A stretch of 64,000 nucleotides of DNA from Carnegiea gigantea (Eukaryota; Streptophyta; Magnoliopsida; Caryophyllales; Cactaceae). Numbering within the stretch: the stretch's first letter is position 1; each line of letters starts with the position of its first letter. The DNA is taken from NCBI GenBank assembly GCA_029747015.1, contig JAKOGI010001343.1, forward strand, positions 62,001-126,000, given 5' to 3'. The notes beneath the pieces are model-generated. The model worked only from the letters and a program-made list of their open reading frames with translations. It searched no databases and was not told the DNA's origin. Shown here piece after piece: positions 1-11,506 of the stretch. A program made the translations under genes and the position numbers.

Positions 1-628
1 ACCGTTGATTTTATTTTTGCTACTAAATAGTTAAAAATGTATTATAAAAATCTAAAAATATATGTAAATATTAAAACGATCGAGCACCGCTGGCAAGCTT
101 CTTCTTGCCCAAACATTGAACAACTCCATCGCTAGAAACCAAGGGAAGAAGGAGATTGGGAGTTGCCAGAAACCAGAGGAAGAAAGAGATTGGCAGTTAG
201 TAGTTATGGTTACCGTCAGAAAACAACTCGCAAAAATATTTTCCTTTTTGAAAATTAAGTTTGTATTTCTAATGTCATTGGGGAGCAACCAAATAATGCC
301 ATATAAAAATTATTTTTATCAATATTTGCATATATTTTGTGATTTTATAATACATTTTTAACTATTTAATAACGGAAATAAAATCAACCGTTAAGATTAA
401 TCAAAGACAAGTGAATACTCAAGATTGTTGTAATTGTGGTGGTTGTAATATAGTGATGACTACTATAATTTTTTGCTTAGTTTTATCAATGTGCAACAAA
501 GCTCACTTTCACACTCTAACAAGTCAGCAATTCAAATAGACTCTCAAGTCGAAGGTCTAGTCAATGCCCAAGGAACAAATTAGTTGCAAACCCTTCTAAG
601 GGAAAGAATGATCTCCTCTATATAAACA
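1..628. other. AT-rich intergenic sequence, no gene seen
   Basis: Open frames here are short, overlap on both strands and show no recognisable domain. I see no RNA gene and no clear transposon end. The 81-codon plus-strand and 78-codon minus-strand frames near the start overlap each other antisense and are not supported as genes. Confidence 0.5.
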
Positions 629-641
629 AAATAGAACTCTA
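629..641. repeat. Target-site duplication of the SINE, left copy
   Basis: AAATAGAACTCTA, identical to 792-804 on the other side of the SINE body. Confidence 0.8.
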
Positions 642-791
642 AAAAGGCAGTCTAGTACACAAGTATCCCGCGTTCATGTAAGGTCTGGTGAAGGGCCCCA
701 TCCTAAGGCTAATTCCAATGCTCGAACCCGTAACCTTTTGGCCACACGGAGATAACCTTACTGTTACTCCAAGTCCAAAGCTCCCCTTCAT
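642..791 (-). mobile_element. tRNA-derived SINE with 13-bp target-site duplications
   Basis: Read on the minus strand, the element has a pol III-type internal promoter. An A-box-like stretch (GTAACAGTAAGG, about 764-775) is followed by a B-box core GGTTCGAGC. It continues with a block resembling a widespread plant SINE 3' body (GTGAACGCGGGATAC-like, then CTGCCTTTTT). The 13-base word AAATAGAACTCTA lies exactly on both sides (629-641 and 792-804), as expected for target-primed reverse transcription. At 150 bp it is shorter than full copies I know of, apparently lacking part of the middle. The boundaries and TSD are seen directly; the family assignment is from memory of the consensus. Confidence 0.78.
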
Positions 792-804
792 AAATAGAAC
801 TCTA
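792..804. repeat. Target-site duplication of the SINE, right copy
   Basis: AAATAGAACTCTA, identical to 629-641. Confidence 0.8.
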
Positions 805-1357
805 TCTCCCTTTCTTTACGAGGCCAAAAAAATCATTCTCAAAAGATTCACTTTAGAAATAGGCAACAAGCACATCAAACTGTAAAATCCACTCTAGAGA
901 TCAAGCCCTAAACTTGATTGAGATTCAAGCCCTTCTAGTCCTCCTTCGAGTTGTCAACCAAAAGATCAAATCAAGATTGCTCGATCAAGATTCATGCTAG
1001 ATGACCAATTACACAAATAAAAGATCGAACTAGAGAATTTAGCATTTGTTTATTTGTAATAAATACAGATATTATACCCAAATTTTAAAAAATTAATAAA
1101 AATGAAATTGTTTCATATTTCTTGTCTTCATTTATTTTAGACTAGAAATTTGTAGATACGGTATGATTTAGTGTTAATATTATATCTATTTATTGTTATT
1201 AAGGACTTATTCAACGATGGAATTTCATGTGACTCTACTACGAAGATTTTCCTTTCAAGTGTGATCTATCATTAGATGCGTACTTCATGAAGTTATGGTA
1301 TAGTTCGCCGATGTTCAGGAAAGATGCATGGACACTGAAGAATGCAGTTGGTGGCAA
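805..1357. other. Intergenic sequence, no gene seen
   Basis: AT-rich, stops in all frames, no domain, no terminal inverted repeat or LTR end recognised. Confidence 0.4.
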
Positions 1358-3035
1358 AAATAATGTCACAAGTTCAGAATCGATCAACCTTTACCATTAG
1401 CATTCTAGAGATAAATATTTTAGATTTATTTTAATTGGGAGATTCTCATCGTGAATGCAGTATGGTTTTTCATTTATGATTTTTCCTATTTTTAATAAAA
1501 AAGAATGTTATAATCTATAATTGTCATTATAATTATATATTTTATTAAGCTCAAATCTGAATTAATGGTTAGAATTAAGTGCCTTAGATAGCAGAGTTAG
1601 TCCCCCTTTACCTCCAATTCAATTCTATTACATTGACATAAGTGTCTCACCTGAAACAAAAGTTGTTGCTAAATACTCCTTCCATTTCATATTGGTAGGC
1701 AATTCCAGGGAATATGCAAAATTAATTATTAAATATATTTACATTGTTGAAATGCTTTTTCTACCAATAAAAACAATGTTATGTTTTTGGAAGAGCAAAC
1801 TTTGATAATAATATGGGATTAGAGAAGTAGGGGGTTTTTTTTTTTTTTAAATAATGAATCATGGGGTGGGTGGGGTAATTATTTGTGTAGGAAAATAAGA
1901 CAAAATGATTTTGTATATTTTTGACCCCGATGCATGAAAAAGTTGTCGGTTAAATTGCTCAGTGGGTGCCCCTTATTGTGTCTTTTTGCAGACGTCAAGC
2001 AGGTAATATGGATCCAAAAAGCTTAGCTGAAAAATTCTTCAAAAGGTTGTTCGTCAAATACCCCAAACTAAATTTGCACCGTTGATAATAAGAATAATGT
2101 TACAAGTTCAGAGTTGAGTAATAGTATATCTACCCGCCGTTAGATTCCTGAAGATATAGATTTAGTTTAATATTTTGGATTTATTTTTGCTGGGAGATAT
2201 TGATTGTAGATATCACATGGCTTTTTATTCAAAAATTTTTTTTTTCTTTTTTAAAAAAAGAGGTTATAAACTTATAATCAACAATTATAATTATAAATAG
2301 TATATATCTTATAAATGGTTAGAATTAAGTACCTTACGTATCAGATTCGGCCACCTTTGCCTCCAATTCAATTCTATTCCGTTGACAATTTGCCATGCGT
2401 ATCTGACCTGAAACAAAATTAGTGGCTAAATAATTTTTTGTGTAGAACAATAAAAACAAAATGGTTTTGTATAGTAAAATGATAAATGTCTTGTTACAGG
2501 ACACTTCTTAAATATTTTATTTAATCTAAAAATTAAAATATAATGTTTAAATTGAAAAAAGTGGTTTGATCAAATAGTGGAAGCATATTATAACTTATAA
2601 ATTGTGTAAAATCATCTTTTTATACGAAATCTACAACATTTCTAACATACGTACATCATATCCCATCGCAGACAGAGTTGACCCTGTCAAGGTGTCATTT
2701 AATACTTCATCGATGTAGCGGGTGAATGCTTGAACTTGGCAATTTATAATTAAGCGCAGTCATTGAAAATTTGATGATTTTAAGTTATAAAATATGTTAA
2801 TTTAGGATTAAACAAGACATTTATGAATGTCTTGCAGCGAAATATGTATCATCTCTCTTTTATATAATTTTGATCCTGGTGCATGAAAATGCGGTTGGCT
2901 AAAATTGGGCTCCTTTATTGTTCCCTCTTGCATTTGTCAAACAGTTCACATGTGTCCAAAAACGCCATTTTAATTGAAAACTCTTGAAAAAGTTGTTCAC
3001 TAAACATCCCCAAATCAAATTTGTGGAGTACTAAG
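1358..3035. repeat. Degenerate tandem duplication, two units
   Basis: Unit 1 is about 1,358-2,094 and unit 2 about 2,095-3,035. Matching blocks in the same order include the TGTCACAAGTTCAGA / TGTTACAAGTTCAGA starts, GGTTAGAATTAAGT (1,568 and 2,318), CTCCAATTCAATTCTATT, ACCTGAAACAAAA, and the closing GATGCATGAAAA / GGTGCATGAAAA and CCCCAAA.CAAATTTG blocks. The copies are clearly diverged, so the event is old. Unit 2 is longer because it carries a MITE at about 2,474-2,866 that unit 1 lacks. No coding capacity is visible in either unit. The nature of the duplicated sequence (old transposon or simple segmental copy) is not known. Confidence 0.65.
2474..2866. mobile_element. MITE inserted in the second duplication unit
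   Basis: One end reads GATAAATGTCTTGTTACAGG and the other contains AACAAGACATTTAT, giving imperfect terminal inverted repeats. A second, inverted copy lies at about 41,671-42,056 and shares the internal words GAAGTATTAAATGACACC (minus strand here). The insertion point is defined by the paralogous unit at about 1,917, where TTTTGTATA runs straight into the TTTTGACCC flank without the element. Short TATA words at both edges may be the target duplication. No coding capacity; superfamily not assigned. Confidence 0.65.
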
Positions 3036-3039
3036 ATCA

Positions 3040-3360
3040 TGTTAGCAAATATTTATTAGCTGTTAACTATTTAAATTAATTATTATATTAACTATTTGAA
3101 TTAGTTGTTTGTAGAAAACTATTTGATAAAATTAGTTGCTTTTAACAAATTTATAAGACAAAAGCTAATTCTCCAAAAAAAAAAAAAAAAAACACTCCAA
3201 AAAGCTCATATAATTATCCTTTTCAAATTAAATTTTTATATACACCAAAAAGCTCTTTTAAAAAGTTATCTTACCTAACACCCAAATCGATTTTTTGACT
3301 TGATCAAACAGCTAATTTCGATATAAAAAACTCTTCCAGTAAAAAATACTTCCTAAGTAA
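3040..3360 (+). repeat. MITE-like dispersed repeat, copy A
   Basis: Shows the pattern TATTAGCTGTTAACTATTT, TTTGATAAAATTAGTTG, then CAAAAAGCTC blocks and CTTGATCAAACAGCTAA. The same succession occurs at about 37,560-37,965 (same strand) and, inverted, at about 35,690-35,935 and 38,605-39,005. A non-autonomous DNA transposon family is the best explanation. Exact ends and TSD were not resolved for this copy. Confidence 0.5.
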
Positions 3361-3710
3361 TTGTGGACGTGCCACATTGAGAGCTTTCTAGGGTCTATTC
3401 ATTTCAATATTATGAGCATTATTATCATATTGCTCACCAAAGCATTGTTAATCCCTCTCTCCTGCTTCGTATGTTCAATTCCTCGTCATTATTCATCACC
3501 TTCGCTGTTTTTTTCTTTTTTTTTTTAACCAAGGAACTAAAGCGTCATTAATCTTTTTTCTCCTGCTTCAAGTGTTCAATTCCTTTATTTTTTTGGTCAA
3601 CAAGTAATACAGTAAAAGATATAACACAACCTTACTTTAGGCTGGTAGCATATGTCTTTTACGATCTAGTAAAGATCACAAAGAGCTATGTAACAGTATT
3701 GCACCTACAC

Positions 3711-5397
3711 CTACATATATATTAACCTAGAAAACATAGTGACATTACGGCATCCCATAGGACAATCCCTGTCGACGGCATGCATGGAGAGAATTCGTTT
3801 TTTGATTATCGGCTCATTGTTAACCAATTTTGGCACTTCTATCTTCTTGTTGCCACTCAGATGCGTAAAAATGGTGTTTTGAACAGTTTGATGTTGATAC
3901 ACCAAGCAACCAAGTTAGAACTAAATGATTGTCTTTCATATCTTTTCCCACGGGTATTCAATTCATCCACGCATTGCGCATTTCACCTTTTTGCCATGGT
4001 CGTGCATTCTTTCTTCCACGTTGTTTCCCTTTGTTGGATGAGAATTGGATATTGTCAGTTGTAAAACTTCGTTGTTCATCCACGCACATGTCATGTTTAT
4101 GTTGCAACGTACAGCATGAACAACCATGCAGACCATCGAGCGCTTGTCAAAGAATTCAACCTTGCTTCCTCTCAGTTACTTTATAGGTGAACACCGGTAG
4201 ATGTATAGAAGCTAGGGGTCCTTGCTCGTGTCCTCTCGGTGGATACTATTCAACATCCATGCTGGAGTCGTTGCTAGGATTATCATCTTTATTTATGTTT
4301 TCCCTCCTCGTACACTGTTTTATGTTGTCTGCCACACTTAAAGCCCGAAAAGCTGAAGATTGTATAGGGGAAGAGTCGACCCTACCCTCCATGCTTGTCG
4401 TAGTGCCAAACATCAGCGAAGAATCTAAATCCTCCACAGAAGACTTAGTATCACAAGTCATATTCTGAATTTCAGAACTTAGATCTTTCAATTCACTTTC
4501 TTGTGTTTTCATAGACACCACAATGTTGCTTAATGCTTGACATGAATGCTTACTTACAGAGTTGTTGCTCTAGTCCTCTATTTCAAGGTCTCTTTTCCTT
4601 AGAATCGTCCCTATCTCTAATACGTGACTATTAGTTTGTTATGAGGGATCTCCATCAAATTACTTATGTTTGCTTCCCTTCCGGGAAAATTATGTATCTC
4701 CTAACATCCTCAATATGATTTGCAGGCTTACAACTAGCACCACTAGAGTAGGACAAGGCATGCATATGTAAGACATTTAATTTCTAAGGAACAAATGTGT
4801 CTCTGGCTGCCACTTGAGACACTATTTGACTATTAGATGTCCTGACTTGTCGCAACCAGATGCGACATTCTTAAATGATTCTTCCTTACGAAGATGATTC
4901 ATATCTCCTCTACCCTGCTTAACTTCTTCCTTATTTATTCATTTTTAGGGTCAAATCTAATAGCAACAAGAAGATCTTGACGAGCATTTTCCTTCAAACC
5001 TATATTCATCAATGCTTTGGCTCGTCGAAATCTAGCCTTAACGTTTAAAGAGATCGAGTTGTATCATCAAATCACAATGATGTTTAGCTAATTCAAAATA
5101 GTTCATTTTCAACCGACAAGCAGCTATATTCAAATTAATAGACACTCCAAGTTCCTCCATCACATTAGCATCATCTGCATTTTCAAGAATAAGCACACAA
5201 AGATATTGAAGAGACTTGTCATACATATTAATGGCGAGCGTGTAGTCTTTTGTTCTGAATAACTTATTGCCCTCCTCTTTCAGGGCTTTAGATTTCAAAC
5301 GAGCCCCATGAGGATTAGCCATTCTCAATATGTCCCTTCTTACATCCTCATCAAATTCCTCCTTAACTAGATATTGCTGGCTTAGGTTGGTGAGAGC
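3711..5397 (-). pseudogene. Broken tetratricopeptide-repeat (TPR) protein gene
   Basis: The best part is 5,038-5,397 on the minus strand. It encodes a typical TPR array: an ALKEEGNKLFRTKDYTLAIN start (repeat 1), an INLNIAACRLKMNYFELAKHHC-like helix pair (repeat 2), then after a frameshift at about 5,036-5,040 an ARFRRAKALMNIGLKENA third repeat ending in DPKNE. This arrangement is seen in co-chaperone and immunophilin TPR domains that bind Hsp90/Hsp70 tails. The start may be a splice acceptor (pyrimidine tract plus CAG at about 5,398), so this would be an internal exon. Further down, 4,490-4,640 and 4,187-4,490 keep a long but stop-interrupted frame with Ser/Asp-rich sequence, and 3,711-4,186 has another. 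At least one frameshift and several in-frame stops argue for a pseudogene. The parent gene is not identified. Confidence 0.6.
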
Positions 5398-5427
5398 TGA
5401 GGGGGGAAAAAGGTCACCACTCACCAC

Positions 5428-5774
5428 TGAGAAATTTCTATCCTATAATGATGAGTGTTGAAAACCTTGTTAAAACACCTTTGCTTCTTTTGTTTCCCCC
5501 TAAACTCCAAATAACATTGATTAACCCAAACATTTTGATTGAGGTTTTGTTGGGTTGTTGTGTTTATCTATGCAATTTCTTTTTTAAAACTAGCTTTAAA
5601 TTTCATGTCACATGTGTATTTAATCTGACCACCTTGATTCAAATCCTAACTTTGTTATTGTTCAAAACATTGTTATGGTGAAGGTCATTGTAGTTAATTA
5701 ACTAACTAGTATGTCAAGATTTTAGTAAAATATTGTCTCTGTTTACTTTTGTAATCAAAGTATTTTATACATAA
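5428..5774. other. Intergenic sequence, no gene seen
   Basis: T-rich on the plus strand with one 77-codon hydrophobic frame that has no recognisable family and probably arises from base composition. Confidence 0.4.
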
Positions 5775-5885
5775 GTAGTGTTTGGTTAGAAGAAAAACGG
5801 TTTTTCCGGAAAATCATTTTCCATGAAAAATATTTTTTCAAGGAAAATTGATTTTCATGCCGCAATTTTTGCAGTTTGGTACAAG

Positions 5886-5890
5886 ATAAA
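5886..5890. repeat. Target-site duplication of the Athila-like element, left
   Basis: ATAAA directly before the LTR start TGTTATC; the same five bases follow the other LTR at 18,392-18,396. Confidence 0.85.
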
Positions 5891-7192
5891 TGTTATCGTT
5901 TTACTCAATAACCGCAAGTGCACGGTGCCAGTTGTAGCTAGCAACGGCAAGTACGGGTCGTGTCCACAAGGAACTTAGTTTCAATCACCGAATCCAACCT
6001 TTAACACTCAATTTAGGCCAGAGTCTAGTAGAATGGGTTTTCAGTAGAAGTTAACTATATTCAATCTAAAGTTACTGCTTAATCAATGGTGACAAGGGTC
6101 CTGGATTGGGGTTCACCACACTTTGTTGTTCTTAGAAGTGTAATCTAGGTCATGTGAATCCGCCTACAAGACAACTGAAATGGAATGGTTACAAGTTAAA
6201 CGCGTCTACGCCTTCTCTCAAAGGTCATTAGACTGGTCAAGTTATCCTAGTTATCTATTTTTATGAAACTAGAGTCGCAAGACCGCAAGATTGTGTAACC
6301 CTTAATTCCCAATTGAAACCCCAACTATTTTCATGTTAAGAAATTCAATCGCTTGCAAAACCGCTCTAAGTAAAGGACTTAACTTTCGTTAATCTCCTAA
6401 ACCCTAATTACGAACATGAATACAACCCTTTCAAGCAATTCATCGAACACCTAGCACGCTAAGTGAGAGTTCAATTATAACATGGGCATTAATTCACAAA
6501 AACCTAGGACATCTATCCAAATCACATCAAAGGGGCTACGCCCAATCCAAGACACGGGATTTAGCCTCTAATCGTCATTCTAATCACAATTACAATCAAG
6601 AAAACGAACATGCTCAAAGGTATTTAACTTTGAATTAAAACGCAAAGGAAAAAGGTAGAGGAATGTACTCTGTGCAATTTACAGCAACAATCTACCAAAA
6701 GCATAAAGAAATCTTGATCCACTGTCTTGAATTTCACAACAATCAAAACCAAGAACTATAAACCCTAATCGCCGTTTTCAAGAGAGGAAAAAAATAGAGA
6801 AAAGCCTGAATGCCAATTACAACGCCAAATCGCGACTATACGGGGAAAACTAATGTGGCACGGTCGTGCCACTGGGCACAGACCCACTGTGCCACATCTC
6901 TAGCTTGCGTTTTCTCGTTCCTCTGGGTGGCATGGTCACTCTGCATGGCATGGTGCTACCGTGCCACTCTCTCTTGGCTTGAAATCCTCCTTTTTAGCTC
7001 CTATTTGGTGCGGCGCTAGCTTGTTTTTCTCATTTCTTTTAGTCTAACCCCTGAAAACACAAAAACACACTTTTAAGTAGATTTGAAGTAAAGAATGACT
7101 AATCAACCTCTAAATTCTCGAGATTTTACCAGAAATCGCCAAGATGAGAGGTAAAAATCATGCCTAAAAGTGTGTAAAATAGAGGTTTATCA
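5891..7192 (-). repeat. 3' LTR of the Athila-like element (left on the plus strand)
   Basis: About 1,302 bp, starting TGTTATCG and ending GGTTTATCA. Alignment with 17,083-18,391 is continuous. It includes the near-palindrome GTGGCACGGTCGTGCCAC at about 6,855-6,872. The 69-codon plus-strand frame inside is duplicated in the other LTR and is not a gene. Confidence 0.93.
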
Positions 7193-7206
7193 ACTCCCCC
7201 ATACTT
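7193..7206 (-). other. Polypurine tract of the Athila-like element
   Basis: On the minus strand GTATGGGGGAGT abuts the 3' LTR. This is the expected primer site for plus-strand DNA synthesis. Confidence 0.75.
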
Positions 7207-9260
7207 ATCTCTTGCTTGTCCTCAAGCAAGAGTAAAACATGAATGAACAGAAAGGGTGGTCGAGAACCTCTAGCTACTCACCTCCTCAGGCAAGGCCAAT
7301 AGGGGATCAATTGAATCGAACATAGGTGCGCATAGCCAGCGGAATGATTTGAGGCACAAACACAATTTCCAAACTCATTTCAAATCATTGAGAAGACCAC
7401 ATGTTCAAGTTAGCATACCGTCAAACCATATCACCCCCTCCCCAATCAAGACGCATCCAAATAAGTAGTGGGCTAGAAGGCCTAGTAGTGGCTCTCATAG
7501 GAGGAGCAAAGTAAATGCACTCCCTCACACGTGTTTAAGATGTAAGAAGGTTCACTCGACTCTCTTCCAATCGAACGGTCTACCATAGGCTTGGTGGGAT
7601 TCTCAATTCTCCACCGCGAAAGTGCAAAATACACAACAACAATCAAGAGGACTTTCTAGGGGTGAAATGAGGCTAAGGGCACAGGTAAGAGAGGGACAAA
7701 TAATTTAGGAAATGAGAAGCTAAAAGCCACAGTTAGTGAGCAACCAACACTTAAACCAATCATACCACACTCTCTTTAAAGACACAGTGAGAATACCCCC
7801 AAATCATGAGGACCATCAAGAATGAACTATGACAACATACCAAACACTCTTACTTATCATCCTTTTTGGGTTTCAACAAGTTTCTCTTTTTTGTTCTCCC
7901 CCCCTTTTTTTCTTTTCTTTTTTTTTTTAACAAAAGGAAGAGAACGAGTGATTGGCACGCACAATAACAAAATAGTCAATTCCCGAATAACTACCATTCC
8001 TCACATACCAAATTAACCACAAATGTGCATAACACTCAAAACTACCCACAAATTAATGAAGTGTTGTTCTACTGGCTTTGGCCGAAGGGTAGGAAATGTG
8101 TTTAGGACAAGAGCTACCGGTGAAAGGGTCACAACAAAAACGGGTAAGACTCAAAGGGGTAAGCAAAGGGTTAAAAACATTGAATCACGGGTGGCAATTT
8201 GATTATGTAGCTCAAAAACAAATGAATGCCTCTATCATTTCATCGTTATGTACATGCGAGATGCGGTTTCAAAGAGAATCCAAGCAAGTTCTAGAGACGT
8301 TGCCATAGAAGAGACACACATGAAAAAGAATATGAGACTAAATTGATGGATTAGTCTATAGGCTCAAAATCTCACGGGTCACACTACCAAACAATACACC
8401 CAACCCCAAGGATGTCCTACTTAAAAGGAATAATCAATCATGACGAGGGGGGTTTCAAGGGCAATCAGGAATGCGAACCAAACAATGTGGTCAAAACATT
8501 TTCAAAATCATCAATCAAACACATTTTGCCACAAAGAACCCATAAGTACACAACTATGTCAATCAACTGATCCACAATGCCTTGGTCATCGTCATAGGAG
8601 GGGTTTTCAAAACCCTTTGGTTTTTTTTTCTTTTCTGTTTTGTTTTTTTTGTTTTTTTTTCCCAAAGGCGAAATGACGAAAACAATAAATCACCCTAAGC
8701 AGTCAATGAGTAAATAAATGAAGAGTAGAGTTGGAAGAATTATCTCGCAGTCTTGTGAAGCTCCACTCGACAAATGTCCACTTGAGACCAAGGGTTAGAA
8801 AATAAAATATATACAATGCACTACCTATCTATATGTGCTATCCTACATGCTTATCGAAATAGATAATTAAACGAAAACTAATGCATCCTAAAAATGCACC
8901 GAAGCTAAAATGAGAACTAGATGCTATATGCAGGGATGCTATATACAAAGGGATATATACAAGCCAACACAAACCACAAATCGTCACCTAACAGCTCGTG
9001 AGCTCACCCCCCCATGCCTAAGCGGTTCATTATCCCCAATGAAAAAGATAGGAAGTAAGATGAAACAAGTGGGGGAAAGGGGGACCAGAAGACAGTCACT
9101 GGGCGCCATCGGGCCCAGGGGGAAGCCAAAAGGGCAGAGGAAAGGGGTAGAAATGGGAGGAGCCGCCCGGGTCAAAGGGTGGGGAGGACGACGAGCCGGC
9201 AGGGGCGCCCGGGAAAGAGTGAAATCGCTCCTCCAGCTGCCGAATCGACTCGAACTGGTG
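7207..9260 (-). other. Non-coding 3' region of the Athila-like element
   Basis: About 2 kb between the downstream ORF and the 3' LTR, with no frame that I can support. It holds two long oligo-T tracts (about 7,870-7,929 and 8,627-8,661, plus strand). Long untranslated regions here are usual for Athila elements. The antisense frame at 8,910-9,572 overlaps the ATHILA ORF and is rejected as a gene. Confidence 0.6.
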
Positions 9261-10805
9261 TCAAAGCAGTTCGTTCATCCTCCGTCTCTCCTCATACTCA
9301 CGGGCCGCTCGAATCGCCCGCTCTTCCTCACGCTGTATCCGTCTCATCTCCCTCTGCTCTTGGCGGTCAATATAACCGCGAAAGTGACTCACCCCCTCCT
9401 CAATGGAATCCATGCGCCCAGAAATGCGCTGGATATCATGCCGCATGCCACTAAAACCCTCCCTAAGACCCGACACCTCCATTTGGAGGGTGCAGAAAGA
9501 CTGAAGGAAGGTGGGGTCGAGCAGCATGTAGGCCGCGGAGGAAGAAGACACACCCATCGCATGAGTGGATGATGGGTGAAGGGGTGGTGGTGGCGGGATG
9601 GTCTCAGGAGGAGTAGGGGCACCACTGGCCTCAGCCTCAGGAGCGTCATCACCCTCATCACTGCCCTCCTCGCTCTCGTCACCCTCATCAAGCTCAATAT
9701 CGGCGTCTAACTGCTCCTCTCTGGGAAGAACAGTGGTCCTAATAATGCGCCCGTCGCAATTCCAGTTTCGCTTGTTGGCGACCGTGATGCGCTCAGGGTT
9801 GGGGAAGTTGAAAAGGATGGTCTTGTGGTGGGGGTACCTAATGGTGTCGCCTCGGGTATCTATGATGTGCATGTGGTGAAGGGTACCAAGGTCGAGGTGA
9901 CCACCCAAAAAATGGGGCTCGAGAGCAGAGAGTCTCGAACTGTAGCCTAAGGTAATAGCAATGGCAGTAACAGTACCGCCAACGCTGAGAACATTCCGGT
10001 TACTAGGCTTGGCTACTTCCGCCAGGTGGCGGATTATAAAGGCCTCTGTGTCAAGAGGGGTACCGGACAGGGCGCACCAAATAATAAACAATTCAGCCTT
10101 ACGACAACCATTCTGGGTGTCGTTGCAGCTGAATAAAATGTTGGCCGTTAGGCGCTGAAGGTACCGTATGTTGACATTACAAATGTCGGTAACCTTCGCC
10201 TGTCGAGGGTCAAAGACCCTGGGTCTCCCCCACCGATCAAAATACGCCTTCCGTTTGGAGCATGTGACGCTCAACCAAACGGGATCAGGTCGCCATAAAG
10301 AGGGCACATCTCTATATGCCCCATCGACGACTGGGAGTCGCAAAAGATCATTAAATATTCTCATACTCATCCGGTGATCAATGTTAAACATTCGAAAATA
10401 AATGGCGACTTCCTGACCATTAAAACTACCATCCCAGTCAATAACTAACGAACCCAAGAACTCAACTATGAGGCGGTCATAGGATGTGCATCGCATGTTT
10501 ATGTATTCGGTCCATCCTAATCTACCAAGGAGGGTCAACAAATCATCTAAAAGTCCCAAAGAGCATAAGGAATCAGCATGAAAAAATTTTTGTTCACTAG
10601 TGTTCCTAATGACCAAAAGCTCATATCGAGACTTTTGGTCGTCATTCACAAATTGCAAACCCCTAATACTAGCAGGTGAAATAAGAGAGTAACCATCTTT
10701 TGTACCTTTAGCAGAAGTGGGAGCAGTTGAAGAGGAAGTTGCCCTTGAGGATTTCTTGGGGAGGGATGGAGCCTTGGAAGTCTCTCAAGTTCGTTTCCTG
10801 CCCAT
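9261..10805 (-). pseudogene. ATHILA ORF-1-like protein of the retrotransposon, one in-frame stop
   Basis: The frame reads without interruption from 10,784 to 9,261. Its natural start is probably the ATG at 10,803-10,805 (MGRKRT), followed at codon 7 by a TGA (10,785-10,787). Without that start the first ATG-like position is near 10,658. About 510 codons in all. After a Ser/Thr/Lys-rich N-terminus comes a globular domain typical of plant ATHILA ORF-1 proteins (WLSVTCSKRKAYFDRWGRPR, then RLTANILFSCNDTQNGCRKA and ALSGTPLDTEAFIIRHL), then an acidic stretch, Pro-rich runs and a C-terminal Arg/Glu-rich coiled-coil-like tail. It sits downstream of integrase, where Athila elements carry their extra or env-like ORF. 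No membrane segment is obvious. Biological role unknown. Confidence 0.8.
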
Positions 10806-11506
10806 TGTTGAAATAATGACAAATCTGGACCCAAGAGGAGGTGAAAAGAGCAAGAGTAGGGTCAATTTCGCTCTCTACAACCTTGAACCTCAACAATGGA
10901 GGTTTTGGGTTTTAGAGAGAGAAAGTGAGATGGGGTTTGAGGCGTGGGGGTGAAGAATGGAGAGATTTTTGAGAGGAAAGTGGATGGAAGGGAGAGAAAT
11001 GAAGAATTTGGGGGCAATTTGATGAAATTAGAGGGTTGGGGTGGTGGATTTGGGGGAGTGAGGAGAGAGAGAGAGAGAGAAACGTTCGAGCGCAGAGGAG
11101 AGAGAAAGTGCAGAATTCAAATGAGGGAGAAGGAGGAGGAGGAAGAAGAAAAGGAGCGTGCGGCCGGTTTTTAATGTGGCACGGTCGTGCCAGGTCGCAC
11201 GGTTGCACCGTGCCACTTTTCTGCCTTCGCCTTCTTGCCCTTTTCTCCTTTTCCTTGGGTTCTGCTGGATGGAGGCAGGGGGCACACGCGTGCCTGGGGG
11301 CGCGGTGCCCCCATGCCGAACGTCTGGTCTGTTTCTTCTCGTCTCCTCCTCCCTTTTTTTTGTTTTTTTTTCTCTCTCTTGTTTTTTTTCTTTTTCTTTT
11401 TCTCATTTCCTTTTTTGTGTTTTTTTTGGGGGGGGCGAAGCAATAAAGCTCGGGTTGCCTTTCAAGAAGCGCTTGTTTAAGGTCCCGAGCTTGACCGTTA
11501 GGATCC
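10806..11506 (-). other. Spacer between pol and the ATHILA ORF, low-complexity
   Basis: Purine- and pyrimidine-rich runs give many overlapping spurious frames (Arg/Lys/Glu or Phe/Leu/Ser-rich). A (GA)n run lies at about 11,064-11,082 and a TGGCACGGTCGTGCCA near-palindrome at about 11,176-11,193 recurs from the LTRs. No supported gene. Confidence 0.55.

Noticed and set aside
6810..7019. 69-codon frame in the left LTR, similar frame at 18,009
   Set aside because: Present in both LTRs as a consequence of duplication. No protein features, and on the strand opposite to transcription of the element.
8910..9572. 220-codon plus-strand frame
   Set aside because: Antisense to the ATHILA ORF, basic low-complexity composition caused by the reverse of an acidic, Pro-rich region.
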